A DNA stretch of 64,000 nt from positions 199,666,216 through 199,730,215 of the forward strand of contig CM071594.1 of NCBI GenBank assembly GCA_036435485.1. Reading direction: 5' to 3'. The stretch comes from Saposhnikovia divaricata (Eukaryota; Streptophyta; Magnoliopsida; Apiales; Apiaceae). Positions 45,383 to 55,826 of this stretch are shown one piece after another (the stretch's first letter is position 1; the number at the start of each line of letters is the position of its first letter). The position numbers and the translations under genes were made by a program. Below the pieces are notes generated by a model. It saw only the letters and a program-made list of their open reading frames with translations, was not told the origin of the DNA and did not search any database.

Positions 45383-46136
45383 ATTATAACTTAAAAAAAA
45401 TCAATGTTTATTAATTTTATTATATATCATCAATATTAAATTTTTACAATCAATACGATCCTCTCTGATAAACCGCTTTTTTATTACACAATTTCTACTG
45501 AGCCGATGTCTTATTAAAATCGAAACTCTAGTTTTAACATTTTTAACATGTATTATGAGTACTTGTTTGATAATATTTATCCATAAAAATCGAACCTTAA
45601 AAATAATATAAAATTTATAACATCACCATCAAATTCTAATAATTAATAAGATCTTTCATAATGAGTCATTTTCATTTTAAAGATGTTTCAAGCTGCTCTC
45701 CTTTAAAATCATTAATATTAAAAATGCTCAAACTTAAACCTCGTATAATTAAAAAAAATTGAAAATTAAAAATCAAACTAAAAGCATAGGTTATGAGAAA
45801 CATTCCCAAGATTACTTCAAATACATTAAAAAGAAAAAGCCAAACTCACGAATACAATAATCAAAAATTTATCAGAATTGAGACAAATTTTGCACACTTC
45901 AAAAAATACTACAGAACATTAATTTTTTTTTAAAAAGTAAAAAAATATAGTCAAAAAACAGATACTTGTTTGTACACACAAAAAATATTAATTAATTTTT
46001 ATATCCATACCAAAGAGATAAAGATAATATTTATAGTAAAATCGAATAGATACATTAATGTATCGATTTGTAAAACTTTTTATCCTAAAAAATTGAATCA
46101 AAAAAAACTTATATAATACTTTAAGTATAATAGAGG
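45383..46136. other. AT-rich flank left of element D
   Basis: No gene or element end seen; the last five bases (AGAGG) are the target duplication of element D. Confidence 0.6.
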
Positions 46137-46447
46137 TGATATGGACCGAAATTAAGTCCTAAAAATACATTTAATGATGCATTAAATGAACCTAGGATGA
46201 TCCAAAGTCAAAGCCCAGTTACGAGGCCCAAAACCCTAATTATAATAATAAATTCGTAATTTAATAAATCAGCCAATGTGGGACTCCATTAATGAGTCCA
46301 ATGAGGACCCAAATCCTTTGAGGAGTAGTCCTCAAGTCATATGAGTCCAATACGAATTAACCTTCCTTTTGGAAGGATCTAGAAACGGCTTTAGAGTGGG
46401 TGTCTTGTCCACCAAGATACCAAACCCTACTCTAACTCCAAGGCACC
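46137..46447 (+). repeat. Element D 5' LTR, left part
   Basis: First 311 nt of the LTR, up to and including the GCACC duplicated by insertion of element B. It corresponds to 62492-62801. Confidence 0.9.
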
Positions 46448-47876
46448 TGATAAGTGGATTTTATATCCACCTAGAATGCTTCGTATCGGCTTAAATTGAT
46501 TACTTGGTCTCAAGTATGTGGTGTGTTTAATGTGTTTTCATTGAGTTTTGCAGAACTAAGAGTTGGAGGTTAAATTGATTAAAATTCGGATTTTCCGGTA
46601 GGTTGCGCAGTCTACACTGTTTTGGCCATATCTGGAGTTCTAGAAGTCCGTTTTCAGCGATCTTACTGTCCACGCGAAGCCTGGGAAATTTTCTATAATT
46701 CTGAGCAGGAGCTAGCTGCACAGACTGCGCTTCTGCTGTGCAGACTGCGCCCGAACTTCCTGGAAATTGCTGAATTTTATCCTATTTCGAATTTTAGATG
46801 TATTTTGGGACTTTTCTTGTTGGAAAAGTATTCTAAGACCTATATAAACATATCCTACCCTTGTAATTCATATCATTACTTAGAATTACATATCATAGCA
46901 TAGATTTGCAAGGGAGAAAAGGGGAGAAAGATTCAGCGCTCGTGACAAGCAACGGATCTAGATCTACTTCATCTTTTGTATTCTTTTCTTAGGTGCTATT
47001 CCGGATTTGTTTTCTCAACTCTTTGTTTATTAATATTACGTCTTTTTTCTTTTATACTTTATTTTATATCATGTTTTCATCAATTCCCATGGTGACGAGA
47101 GGTTCAATTATGAACTAATCGTTGTCATGGGATTCTAATGGATTTATCTATGTAGCTGAGTAGTTTGATTGCTTTAAAGATTTATGTTTGGTGAATTCTT
47201 GATATCCTCGTATGGTTGTGATTCATGTATTTAGATGCGTAGCTAACATCTAATTTGTTAATCTCTTATGAAGTGAAAGTGGATCTTAAGATTTATAACT
47301 TGTCATGCTAGCATAGGTTCATGCTTGTTTATCAACGTGATTCGTAGTGTAAGATGAAAATACTTATACTGCCCTGTGTGATCTTTATGGATAACTTGCT
47401 CCTCAACCTCTATGCTTTCAAATTCTATAGACATATAGGGTCTAAGCATAATTGGTGTTTATTCATCTTCTATCTCTTTTGTGGATGTATGGGTAGTTTG
47501 GTATACGTATGCTGACATGTAACGTGTACTTGTTTCGTGTTATTTGATCAGATATCAAAATCATCACATGTGTTGATTAAAGGCATCAACTATAAGTGAA
47601 GTAGATAATGAAGTTAGAGTTCCATATTTATTCTCATATAAGTAATTCAGTTCAATTCTCGTTAGTTGTTCATTCTTAGTTGATAATTTGCGTCTTAGTT
47701 AGTTTAGTTAATTAAAACCCCAATTTGTTATTTGTCTTAGCAGTGAGTAATAACCATACATTGTTGCATAGGTACAATAACTGAATTAAAACCATAACCA
47801 GATCTCTGTGGGAACGAACTCAACTTAATTCTATATTACTTGTGACCACGTACGCTTGCGTGATTTTGTGCAAACA
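46448..47876 (+). repeat. Element B 5' LTR (1429 bp)
   Basis: Bounded by GCACC outside and the primer site inside. TATATAAA at 46841-46848 is the likely TATA box. Confidence 0.92.
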
Positions 47877-47882
47877 AGTTTT

Positions 47883-47900
47883 TGGCACCGCTGCCGGGGA
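47883..47900 (+). promoter_or_regulatory. Element B primer-binding site (tRNA-Asp type)
   Basis: TGGCACCGCTGCCGGGGA, 6 nt inside the LTR; differs from element A by one base. Confidence 0.87.
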
Positions 47901-48016
47901 TCATCGGTGTTTTGTTTTTAGTTTATGTGCTTGTCATCAGTGGTCGTTAGCGTTCACTGACTCGGATTTTCTTACTTAGTTTGTTGTTTCTTGGTGTTTC
48001 AGGTACTTGAACGTGT

Positions 48017-49645
48017 ATGCGAACACGTTTGCAAACTCGTAAACTGGCAGAAGAAGAATTTGTAACAGTAAAAGATATGGGAGAACTAGTAGGAGCAGCA
48101 GCAGCTGAGGCTTTGAAGGACTTTTCTCAGCCTAAGATCAATGATATCCAATCTAGCATTATCAGGCCAGCTATTGCAGCTAACAACTTTGAAATCAAGC
48201 CTGGCACGATTCAGATGGTGCAGAATTCGGTTCAGTTTGGGGGTGCTTCTACGGAGGATCCTAATATGCACATCAGGGATTTCATCGAGATTTGTGACAC
48301 TTTCAAGTTCAATGGTGTGTCGGATGATGCTATCAGATTGAGGCTTTTCACATTCTCTCTTAGGGATAAGGCTAAGGGATGGTTGCACTCTTTACCAACC
48401 GGTTCCATTACTACTTGGGAGGATCTTGCTCAGAAGTTTCTCACTAAATTCTTCCCCATGGCTAAGACAGCAGCAATCAGGAACGCGCTCACTCAATTTG
48501 CACAGCAATCTGGAGAGTCTTTGTGTGAAGCTTGGGAACGCTACAAGGAGATGCTTCGAAAGTGTCCTCATCATGGCATGCCTAACTGGATGGTAATCAA
48601 TGGTTTCTACAATGGGTTGGGAGCATAGTCTAGACCTTTGCTAGATGCAGCATCAGGTGGAGCTCTATGGGTTAAGAGCTATGATGAAGCTTATGATCTT
48701 ATTGAGACGATGGCTGCTAATGAATATCAAAATCCAACTCAGAGACTTTCTCAAGGTAAGGTAGCAGGAATTCTTGAAGTTGATGCAGCAACAGCTATAG
48801 CAGCTCATTTGAAGGCTCTTACGATGAAGGTGGATTCTCTAACCAATTATGGAGTTCAGCAGGTTGCTAGTGTTTGTGAGCTATGTGCGGGGGCACATGA
48901 CGCGAATCAGTGTGCTATCTCTTCTGAATCAGCACAGTTCGTGAGTAATTTCCAGAGACCTGCTGCACCAGTTCCAGCCACTTATCATCCAAATAATCGG
49001 AATCATCCCAATTTCAGCTGGAGCAATACTCAAGGTGCTCAACAACAATAGCAGCCTTATCAACAATTTGGAGCTAGGCCATTCAGTCAGGGCTATCAAC
49101 AACAGTATGCTCCAAGGCAACCATTCCAACCTCCAGATTTTCAGCAACAGTCTCAGGCTAATGCAGGGCAATCTTCTAGTGAAAAATCAGAATTGGATGA
49201 GTTGAGGTTGATGGTTAAAAGCCAGGCAGTTTCTCTCAAGACGTTGGAGAACTAGATGGGGTAGCTTGCAAGTGCTTTATTTTATAGGCAGCAAGGAACT
49301 CTTCCAAGTGATACAGAGCCTAATCCAGGCAAGAGGGAAGTCAAGGAACAGGTCAATGCAGTTACTTTGAGATCAGGAAAAGTCATGAGGGATAAAAAAT
49401 CAGCAGCTGAGGAAGACGAAGAAATCAAGAAACAGCAGGTGGAGGCTTCTGCAGATAAAGAAAAGGAAAATTCTGAATTGGCAACTGATCAGTTGGATGG
49501 CGAAGCGGAAAAAGGCAAAACCTTTACTGAAACATCTATTCCAAAGTAGTCTATAGAGAGCAATCAGATCTATCCACCTCCTCCGTTCCCAAAAAGACTT
49601 CAAAAGCAAAATTTTTCTGAAAACTCTCCCCTGAAGCAGAAGTTA
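48017..49645 (+). pseudogene. Element B gag
   Basis: Starts MRTRLQTRKLAEEEF. The gag domain lies at residues ~85-200 (IRLRLFTFSLRDKAKGWLHS, CPHHGM). A Gln-rich part contains NRNHPNFSW, and a CELCAGAHDANQC segment resembles a degenerate zinc knuckle. The frame is unbroken except for in-frame TAG codons at 48626, 49049, ~49252 and 49547. These sit mostly at positions where Gln is expected, so CAG-to-TAG changes explain them without indels. The frame runs on into the protease. Confidence 0.85.
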
Positions 49646-50452
49646 GTGAATCAGATCTATCCTCCTCCTCCATATCCTCAACGCTTGAAAAAACAAGATC
49701 AAGAAAAACAGTTTCAGAAGTTTATGGATGTCTTCAAGAAACTGTCCATTAACATTCCTTTTGTTGAAGCATTGGAGCAGATGCCGAGATATGCAAAGTT
49801 CATGAAGGATATTTTGTCACGAAAGAGAAGGTTGGAAGAATTTGAGACAGTGGCATTAATAGAGGAGTGCAGTGCGGTGTTGCAACAGAAATTGCCTCCT
49901 AAACTTAAGGATCCAGGGAGCTTTACAATTCCATGCACCATTGGAAAGTTGTCTTTTGACAAATGCTTATGTGATTTGGGAGTTAGCATTAATCTCATGC
50001 CCTTGTCTGTTTTCAAGCAACTTGGTCTGCCTGATCCGAAACCTACCAACATCTTGTTGCAGTTGGCTGATCGGACGATCACTTATCCGAGGGGTATAGT
50101 AGAGGATGTCCTTTTGAAGGTTGATAAGCTCATATTTCTTGCCGATTTTGTGATTCTAGATTTCGAAGAAGACAAGAAGATTCCCATAATCTTGGGAAGG
50201 CCTTTTCTAGCTACGGGCCGTACTTTGATCGATGTGCAAAAAGGAGAGCTTACAATGAGGGTGCAAGATCAGAATGTCACCTTTAATGTGTTCAAGACCA
50301 TGAAATTTCCAACAAAAGATGAAGAATGTTTCAGTGTGGAAATGGTTGATACGGGTCAGGTAGAGGAGTTTGATCAGTTGTTGAGCGAAAAATCGGACAC
50401 GCACATGCTAAAGCATCACATCAGTGATTCCATTGACAGTTCTTCAATTTGA
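49646..50452 (+). CDS. Element B retropepsin-like protease domain
   Basis: Same frame as gag. FQKFMDVFKKLSINIPFVEA precedes the protease, as in element A. The active site reads CDLGVSINLMP, with FADFVILDFEED-like and IPIILGRPFLATGRTLI segments after it; the latter is intact here but broken in A. It ends at TGA (50450) in an acidic tail. As the fourth section of a stop-interrupted polyprotein it would not be made from this copy unless stops are read through. Confidence 0.83.
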   Translation: MNQIYPPPPYPQRLKKQDQEKQFQKFMDVFKKLSINIPFVEALEQMPRYAKFMKDILSRKRRLEEFETVALIEECSAVLQQKLPPKLKDPGSFTIPCTIGKLSFDKCLCDLGVSINLMPLSVFKQLGLPDPKPTNILLQLADRTITYPRGIVEDVLLKVDKLIFLADFVILDFEEDKKIPIILGRPFLATGRTLIDVQKGELTMRVQDQNVTFNVFKTMKFPTKDEECFSVEMVDTGQVEEFDQLLSEKSDTHMLKHHISDSIDSSSI

Positions 50453-50850
50453 GATCTCTCGAATGTCAAGCTCGGAAAACTTCCATCCCACTTGAAGTAT
50501 GTCCTTCTGAATGATGAGTTGGTGATTTTTAAAGTGTGTCAAGATAATGTGTTAAGAAGGTGGATCATGGATGATGAGGTAGAAGAGGGTTCTTATCAAT
50601 CAACTGTGATGCATAAACACTTTAGAGGTGTGAAGAAGAAAAAGAAAAAATCGATTGGAGGAAGAGTCAAGGTGAAGTTTGATTTAGAAAAGATGTGGGA
50701 AGATAGCAAGAAGGTTGTCAACCAATGGGTGAATGGTCCTTCTGATAAGGACAAGTCGAATGCGATCTTCGAGCCACCATGATTTGAATCATATTTGTCC
50801 GGCTAAATGACGTTAATGACAGCGCTTCATGGGAGGCAACCCATGAGTAG
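50453..50850 (+). pseudogene. Element B pol remnant after deletion of RT-RNase H-integrase
   Basis: In the same frame, KLPSHLKYVLLNDE looks like the linker that precedes reverse transcriptase in Athila polyproteins. It is followed at once by KVCQDNVLRRWIMDDE, which resembles the segment before the integrase zinc finger. A Lys-rich piece and the pol-end-like FESYLSG follow. CATGGG-AGGCAA-CCCATG (50828-50845) is a perfect hairpin just after. This suggests one large internal deletion; the assignment is from memory of family sequences. Confidence 0.55.
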
Positions 50851-50881
50851 GTATGTTCTACTATTCCTCGTATTTACTTCC

Positions 50882-50930
50882 ATTCAATGTGGACATTGAA
50901 TCTTTCAAGTTTGGGGGCGGTTTGGGGGAT
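50882..50930 (+). promoter_or_regulatory. Internal polypurine-like tract with hairpin (element B)
   Basis: ATTCAATG-TGGA-CATTGAAT (50882-50901) is a perfect 8-bp hairpin with a 4-nt loop. After 11 nt come GGGGGCGG and then GGGGGATAAG. Same layout as next to the LTR at 52219-52255 and as in element A at 9000-9036. Confidence 0.6.
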
Positions 50931-52060
50931 AAGTAGTGTATTTGTAGTTATTTGTGATTATGTGTTATTGTGTTCATATAGATATCATATTTTGCATATT
51001 AGTAGTAATTCATGCATGTATGTGTGTATTATTTATGTTTGTTTCATATAGGACATTCTGTTATTTTATTTTTATACCATGTGAGTCCATTTTAGTTGCA
51101 TTTTCATGGCATGCATAGTTCATGATCCCTTAGGATGAGCCAATTCTGATTGGTAGGTCGATGTCTATTTGAGTGTGGTAATGATGAATAAAAGGGTTGA
51201 TTTATAGTTCTTATGAAATTGACGTGCATGATTCAGAAACAAATTATTTTCACAGTCTCATCGTTTGCTTTTGGGATAGGTTGAGGTCATGCTTGTTTGG
51301 TAGTTTTGAGATTTAATCACTTGTTTATATTTAGAATTTTCGTTATTCCCTTGATAGCGTAGGATCACTAAAGTGTAAGTTTGGGGGAAACCAGGGATAT
51401 CATGCTAGTTGTTAATATTTGTCAAATAATGGCTAGGCGTCAAATGGCTAGTAGCCGGCTCATATTTATATGAGTAGTCTAGGGTTGGAAATGAGAATTC
51501 TCATTCCAGATTGCATATAAAAAAAAAGAAGAAAAAAAGAGTCAAAAGTTTCAATTGTTAATTGCAAAATTAACCAGGGTGAGCTCTTTAATACTCAAGC
51601 AATTAAGTTCTAGGGGACATTGTGCCTAGTGACCTAAGGCTTTTATAGTCTGGGATCCACTAACTTAACGCTCGCTACATGGTATTATTGTATAAGCCTT
51701 TTGGAGTCTCATCCATTGCACGGTTAAATAAGCATGCTTGTATATTATTATGTGTCGTAGTGTAGTAATAAAGCATGAATTTCAGGCTAACTCAGATAAG
51801 GATGGAGGTGTTCCTAGGTAATGAAGTGTCTACAGTCTATTCTATTTATAAACTTGTGATTGTCTTGGCGAAGAATAAGAATGATTTTTGATCTAGTTTG
51901 GGAGTATTTCTTATGAGCATCGCACACACGCACATTTCTGTTCATGTATTTGGATTTAGTTGCATTCTTTGAGATATTTGCTTGCTAGTTGGTTTTGGTT
52001 AGTCTGAAGGGGATCTTTGCATTTTCATTTAGTTGCATTCATGCATTGCATTGTTTAGTT
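50931..52060 (+). other. Element B 3' non-coding region
   Basis: No supported frame. It contains another G-run (AAGTTTGGGGG near 51379) and an A/G-rich run at 51521-51540, parallel to the layout in element A. Confidence 0.6.
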
Positions 52061-52168
52061 AGATGGATTTTGTGGGTACATTCGCTTTATGCCCTCAAGA
52101 GACCTCACTCGTCCACTAGGGCTACTTAGGGGTTTAAAGGGCTTGTTGCATATGCCAAATGCAACCGT
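52061..52168 (+). other. 108-nt conserved non-coding block shared with element A
   Basis: Matches 7431-7538 (minus) at 102 of 108 positions without gaps, while gag proteins of the two elements are only distantly similar. The hairpin GTTGCAT/ATGCAAC is at 52145-52165. The block ends 87 nt before the 3' LTR. Confidence 0.82.
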
Positions 52169-52218
52169 GATCACCTACGGAAGTGGTACTAGTTAGTTGT
52201 ATATGGTTATATTTGTTT

Positions 52219-52255
52219 ATGCTTGAGGACAAGCATTGGTTTAAGTTTGGGGGTG
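52219..52255 (+). promoter_or_regulatory. Element B polypurine tract with AGGA-loop stem-loop
   Basis: ATGCTTG-AGGA-CAAGCAT (52219-52236) is a perfect 7-bp stem, followed after 12 nt by TTTGGGGGTG abutting the LTR. Relative to element A, a T-A pair in the stem is replaced by C-G, a compensated change. Confidence 0.82.
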
Positions 52256-53692
52256 TGATAAGTGGATTTTATATCCACTTGGAATGCTTCGTATCAGCTT
52301 AAATTGATTACTTGGCCTCAAGTATGTGGTGTGTTTAATGTGTTTTCATTGAGTTTTGCAGAACTAAGAGTTGGAGGTTAAATTGATTAAAATTCGGATT
52401 TTCCGGTAGGTTGTACAGTCTACACTGTTTTGGCAAAATCTGGAGTTCTAGAAGTCCGTTTTCAGCGATCTTACTGTCCACACAAAGCCTGGGAAATTTT
52501 CTATAATTCTAAACAGGAGCTAGCCACGTAGACTGCGCCTCTGCTGCACAGACTGTGCCCGAACTTCCTGGAAATTGCTGAATTTTATCCTATTTCAAAT
52601 TTTAGATGTATTTTGGGACTTTTCTTGTTGGAAAAGTATTCTAAGACCTATATAAACATATCCTACCCTTGTAATTCATATCATTACTTAGAATTACATA
52701 TCATAGCATAGATTTGCAAGGGAGAAAAGGGGAGAAAGATTCAGCGCTCGTGACAAGCAACGGATCTAGATCTACTTCATCTTTTGTATTCTTTTCTTAG
52801 GCGCTATTCTGGATTCAAGATTTGTTTTCTCAACTCTTTGTTTTATTAATATTACGTCTTCTTTCTTTCATAATTTATTTTATATCATGTTTTCATCAAT
52901 TCCCATGGTGACGAGAGGTTCAATTATGAACTAAACGTTGTCATGGGATTCTAATGGATTTATCTATGTAGCTGAGTAGTTTGATTGCTTTAAAGATTTA
53001 TGTATAGTGAATTCTTGATATCCTCGTATGGTTTTGATTCATGTATTTAGATGCGTAGCTAACATCTAATTTGTTAATCTCTTGTGAAGTGAAAGTGGAT
53101 CTTGAGATTTAGAACTTGCCATGCTAGCATAGGTTCATGATTGTTTATCAACGTGATTCGTAGTGTAAGATGAAAATACTTATACTGCCCTGTGTGATCT
53201 TTATGGATAACTTGCTCCTCAACCTTTATGCTTTCAAATTCTATAGACATATAGGGTCTAAGCATAATTGGTGTCTATTCATCTTCTATCTCTTTTGTGG
53301 ATGTATGGGTAGTTTGGTATACGTATGCTGACAGGTAGCGTGTACTTGTTTCGTGTTATTTGATCAGATATCAAAACCATCACATGTATTGATTAAAGGC
53401 ATCAACTATAAGTGAAGTAGATAATGAAGTTAGAGTTCCATGTTTATTCTCATATAAGTAATTCAGTTTAATTCTCGTTAGTTGTTCATTCTTAGTTAAT
53501 AATTTGCATCTTAGTTAGTTCAGTTAATTAAAACCCCAATTTGTTATTTGTCTTAGCAGTGAGTAATAACCATACATTGTTGCATAGGTACAATAACTGA
53601 ATTAAAACCATAACCAGATCTCTGTGGGAACGAACTCAACTTAATTCTATATTACTTCTGACCACGTACGCTTGCGTGATTTTGTGCAAACA
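52256..53692 (+). repeat. Element B 3' LTR (1437 bp)
   Basis: Second copy of the LTR, ending at the GCACC duplication. Confidence 0.92.
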
Positions 53693-53900
53693 GCACCCAA
53701 TGCCTATATAAGGTTCTGATTCCACACAACCACAACTACGTTTTTATTGGCTTGATTCTTGATAGTTGCAAGATACATAGGCATCTTGTGAGGACCCGAG
53801 TTAAGTCACGAAACACTTGATCAGCCATTCAAGCTCGAAGCTTTCCCTAACCCTAGCATTCAATACGTAATAAATACACCCTAGTTTTTATTCTACATCA
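53693..53900 (+). repeat. Element D 5' LTR, right part, with TATA box
   Basis: Resumes with the GCACC duplicate; TATATAAGG at 53705-53713 is the likely TATA box, only 7 nt beyond the insertion point of element B. Ends ATTCTACATCA next to the primer site. Confidence 0.88.
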
Positions 53901-53902
53901 TT

Positions 53903-53920
53903 TGGCGCCGTCTGTGGGAA
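53903..53920 (+). promoter_or_regulatory. Element D primer-binding site
   Basis: TGGCGCCGTCTGTGGGAA, 2 nt inside the LTR. Confidence 0.85.
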
Positions 53921-53933
53921 ACGAATATCAACC

Positions 53934-55826
53934 ATGGTTACCACCCGGAGAACACAAACACTTTATGAAACCACTACCACCACCACCGCACCCCCGGTTG
54001 GAGAACAGGTACCCCAGGAACCGTTTCCCAGCCACTGGTCACTCAGCCCCAAGGGACTGAAACGCAAATTCAGGGGTCGTTACCTTTAGTGACGAATCCC
54101 TCTACCCAAGGGACGAATCCTTTACAGATGGTAGTCTCCCCTCTCGGAGGACAATTCGTTCCCCCTATAGCTCATATCTCTACTACTGCGATCCCCGCAA
54201 GCACGAACCCGATGTATGGGTTGCCCAATTATCCCCCGTATCAGGCCGGACCAAGCGGTCATGGCCTCCAGATACATGAGCCGTACAACCCACCTTACAT
54301 CAGGGATTTAGGACATGACCAAGGCCACCGATACCGCGATTATTCCGGCCCATACTTTGATGATTCATCCTCAGAAGATGAGGATAGAGATCAACCCCTG
54401 AGGAGGCGTCGTCCGAGTAAGGAACCTATCGGACAAGCTCGCCGAAGGATCCATGATGGACCCCCCTAACATTTGCAGAAAAAATAAAGGCTCATGAGGC
54501 CAAGATCCAGAAACTGAAGGACGACATAGAAAGAGAGCGACAGAGACAGAACTGACCCCCACTAACAACGGGAGGGGAAATTCCTTTTTTTGATTTGGAG
54601 GGGACCCCGAGGAGAGAAAGGAGGACCGAGGTCCCAAGAGGTGGAAACACAAGGGTCGAAATCCCCAAAGGTGATCCTAGAGACCTGATGCAACTCGGAG
54701 ATCCTGATGATCCAACTCCCCCGTTTACCGAGGAGGTGATGAATGCGCACATATCTCGAAAGTTCAAGATGCCCACCATAAAGGCTTATGATGGAATGGG
54801 AGACCCCGCTAATCATGTAAGGACGTTCTCTAACGCGCTACTACTACAACATGCCAGTGAAGCTCTGAAATGTAGGTCGTTTCCCCAAACCCTAGCGGGC
54901 ATGGCGCAACGTTGGTAAAGTCGCTTACCACCAAATTCCATCGCCTCTTTCAAAGAGCTTAGCACCGCTTTCGTCAGCCAATTCATTGGTAGAAGGATTC
55001 ATGAGAAAGATTCCGCATCCCTCATGATTGTGTTCCAAGGGAAGAATGAGAATCTTAGAGATTAACTCAAACGGTTCACCAAGGAGACGCTCAACATTAC
55101 TGATTTGGAGAACAAAGTAGCCATGGTGGCTTTACAGAATGGAACTTCAAATGTTTATTTCAAGATGTCATTGGCCAAGCACCCCCCCTGAGAACATGAC
55201 TGAGCTCCAACAAAGGGCGAGTAAGTATATCAAAGCTGATGATAGTCTAAAGAAAGAGTCAGTAACAGGAAACACCGGGAATGGTGACAATTCTAGGAAG
55301 AGAAAGGCGGAACAATAGTATGATGGGAGAGATAAATACCCACGCACGGGTAGAGATTCTGATTAGCTCATAAAAAGGGGAGTCCAAGGCAATGGTTTAC
55401 GGAGTATGCAAGGTTGAACGCCCCAAGAATCCAAATCCTGATGGATATAGAAATGGACAGGGACGTAAGATGGCCAAAGCCACTAAGGACAGATCTTGAG
55501 AAGAAAAATAAGAATCAGTATTGCTAATTTCACAAAGACGTGGGGCACGATACCGACGACTGTATACAATTGAAGGATAAGATTGAGTTCCAAATTCACA
55601 GAGGAAGGTTGAATAAATTTTTTAAAGATGGGGATCGGGGAAACCCAAGACGGGATTATGACAGGAAAGATGAGGATCGTAACCGCAATCCGCAGCCCCG
55701 AGGACCGGTAATAAATATGATTTTTGGTGGCCCGACAGCAGTCGGGACAAGTAGAAATTCCAGAAAGGTGTATGCACGAGAGGTGATTCACATCGTTGGG
55801 GAAGCACCGAAGCGTGCGAAGACGGA
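53934..55826 (+). pseudogene. Element D gag, disrupted
   Basis: Begins MVTTRRTQTLYETTT. Frame changes near 54080 and 54480-54590 and stops (for example at 54916 and 55063) break it. Recognisable parts are NPMYGLPNYPPYQAGPSGH, DDPTPPFTEEVMNAHI, FPQTLAGMAQRW, FQGKNENLRD and the knuckle FHKDVGHDTDDC. The first Cys of the knuckle is present, but the next codon is TAA. It ends in PKRAKTD where the solo LTR is inserted. Closely related to element C gag. Confidence 0.85.

Larger units (their letters stand above)
46448..53692 (+). mobile_element. LTR element B: Athila-like, gag-protease only, non-autonomous
   Basis: LTRs 46448-47876 and 52256-53692 start TGATAAGTGG and end GTGCAAACA. The target duplication is GCACC (46443-46447 and 53693-53697). 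The tRNA-Asp-type primer site, gag with RNHPNFSW, and protease with DLGVS place it with element A, although LTRs and proteins are well diverged. Reverse transcriptase, RNase H and integrase core are missing. The codons after the protease suggest an internal pol deletion. LTRs are roughly 97-98% identical by eye. Confidence 0.92.

Noticed and set aside
45135..45389. 84-codon frame across the CGGA cluster
   Set aside because: Repetitive peptide follows the DNA repeat period; no independent support.
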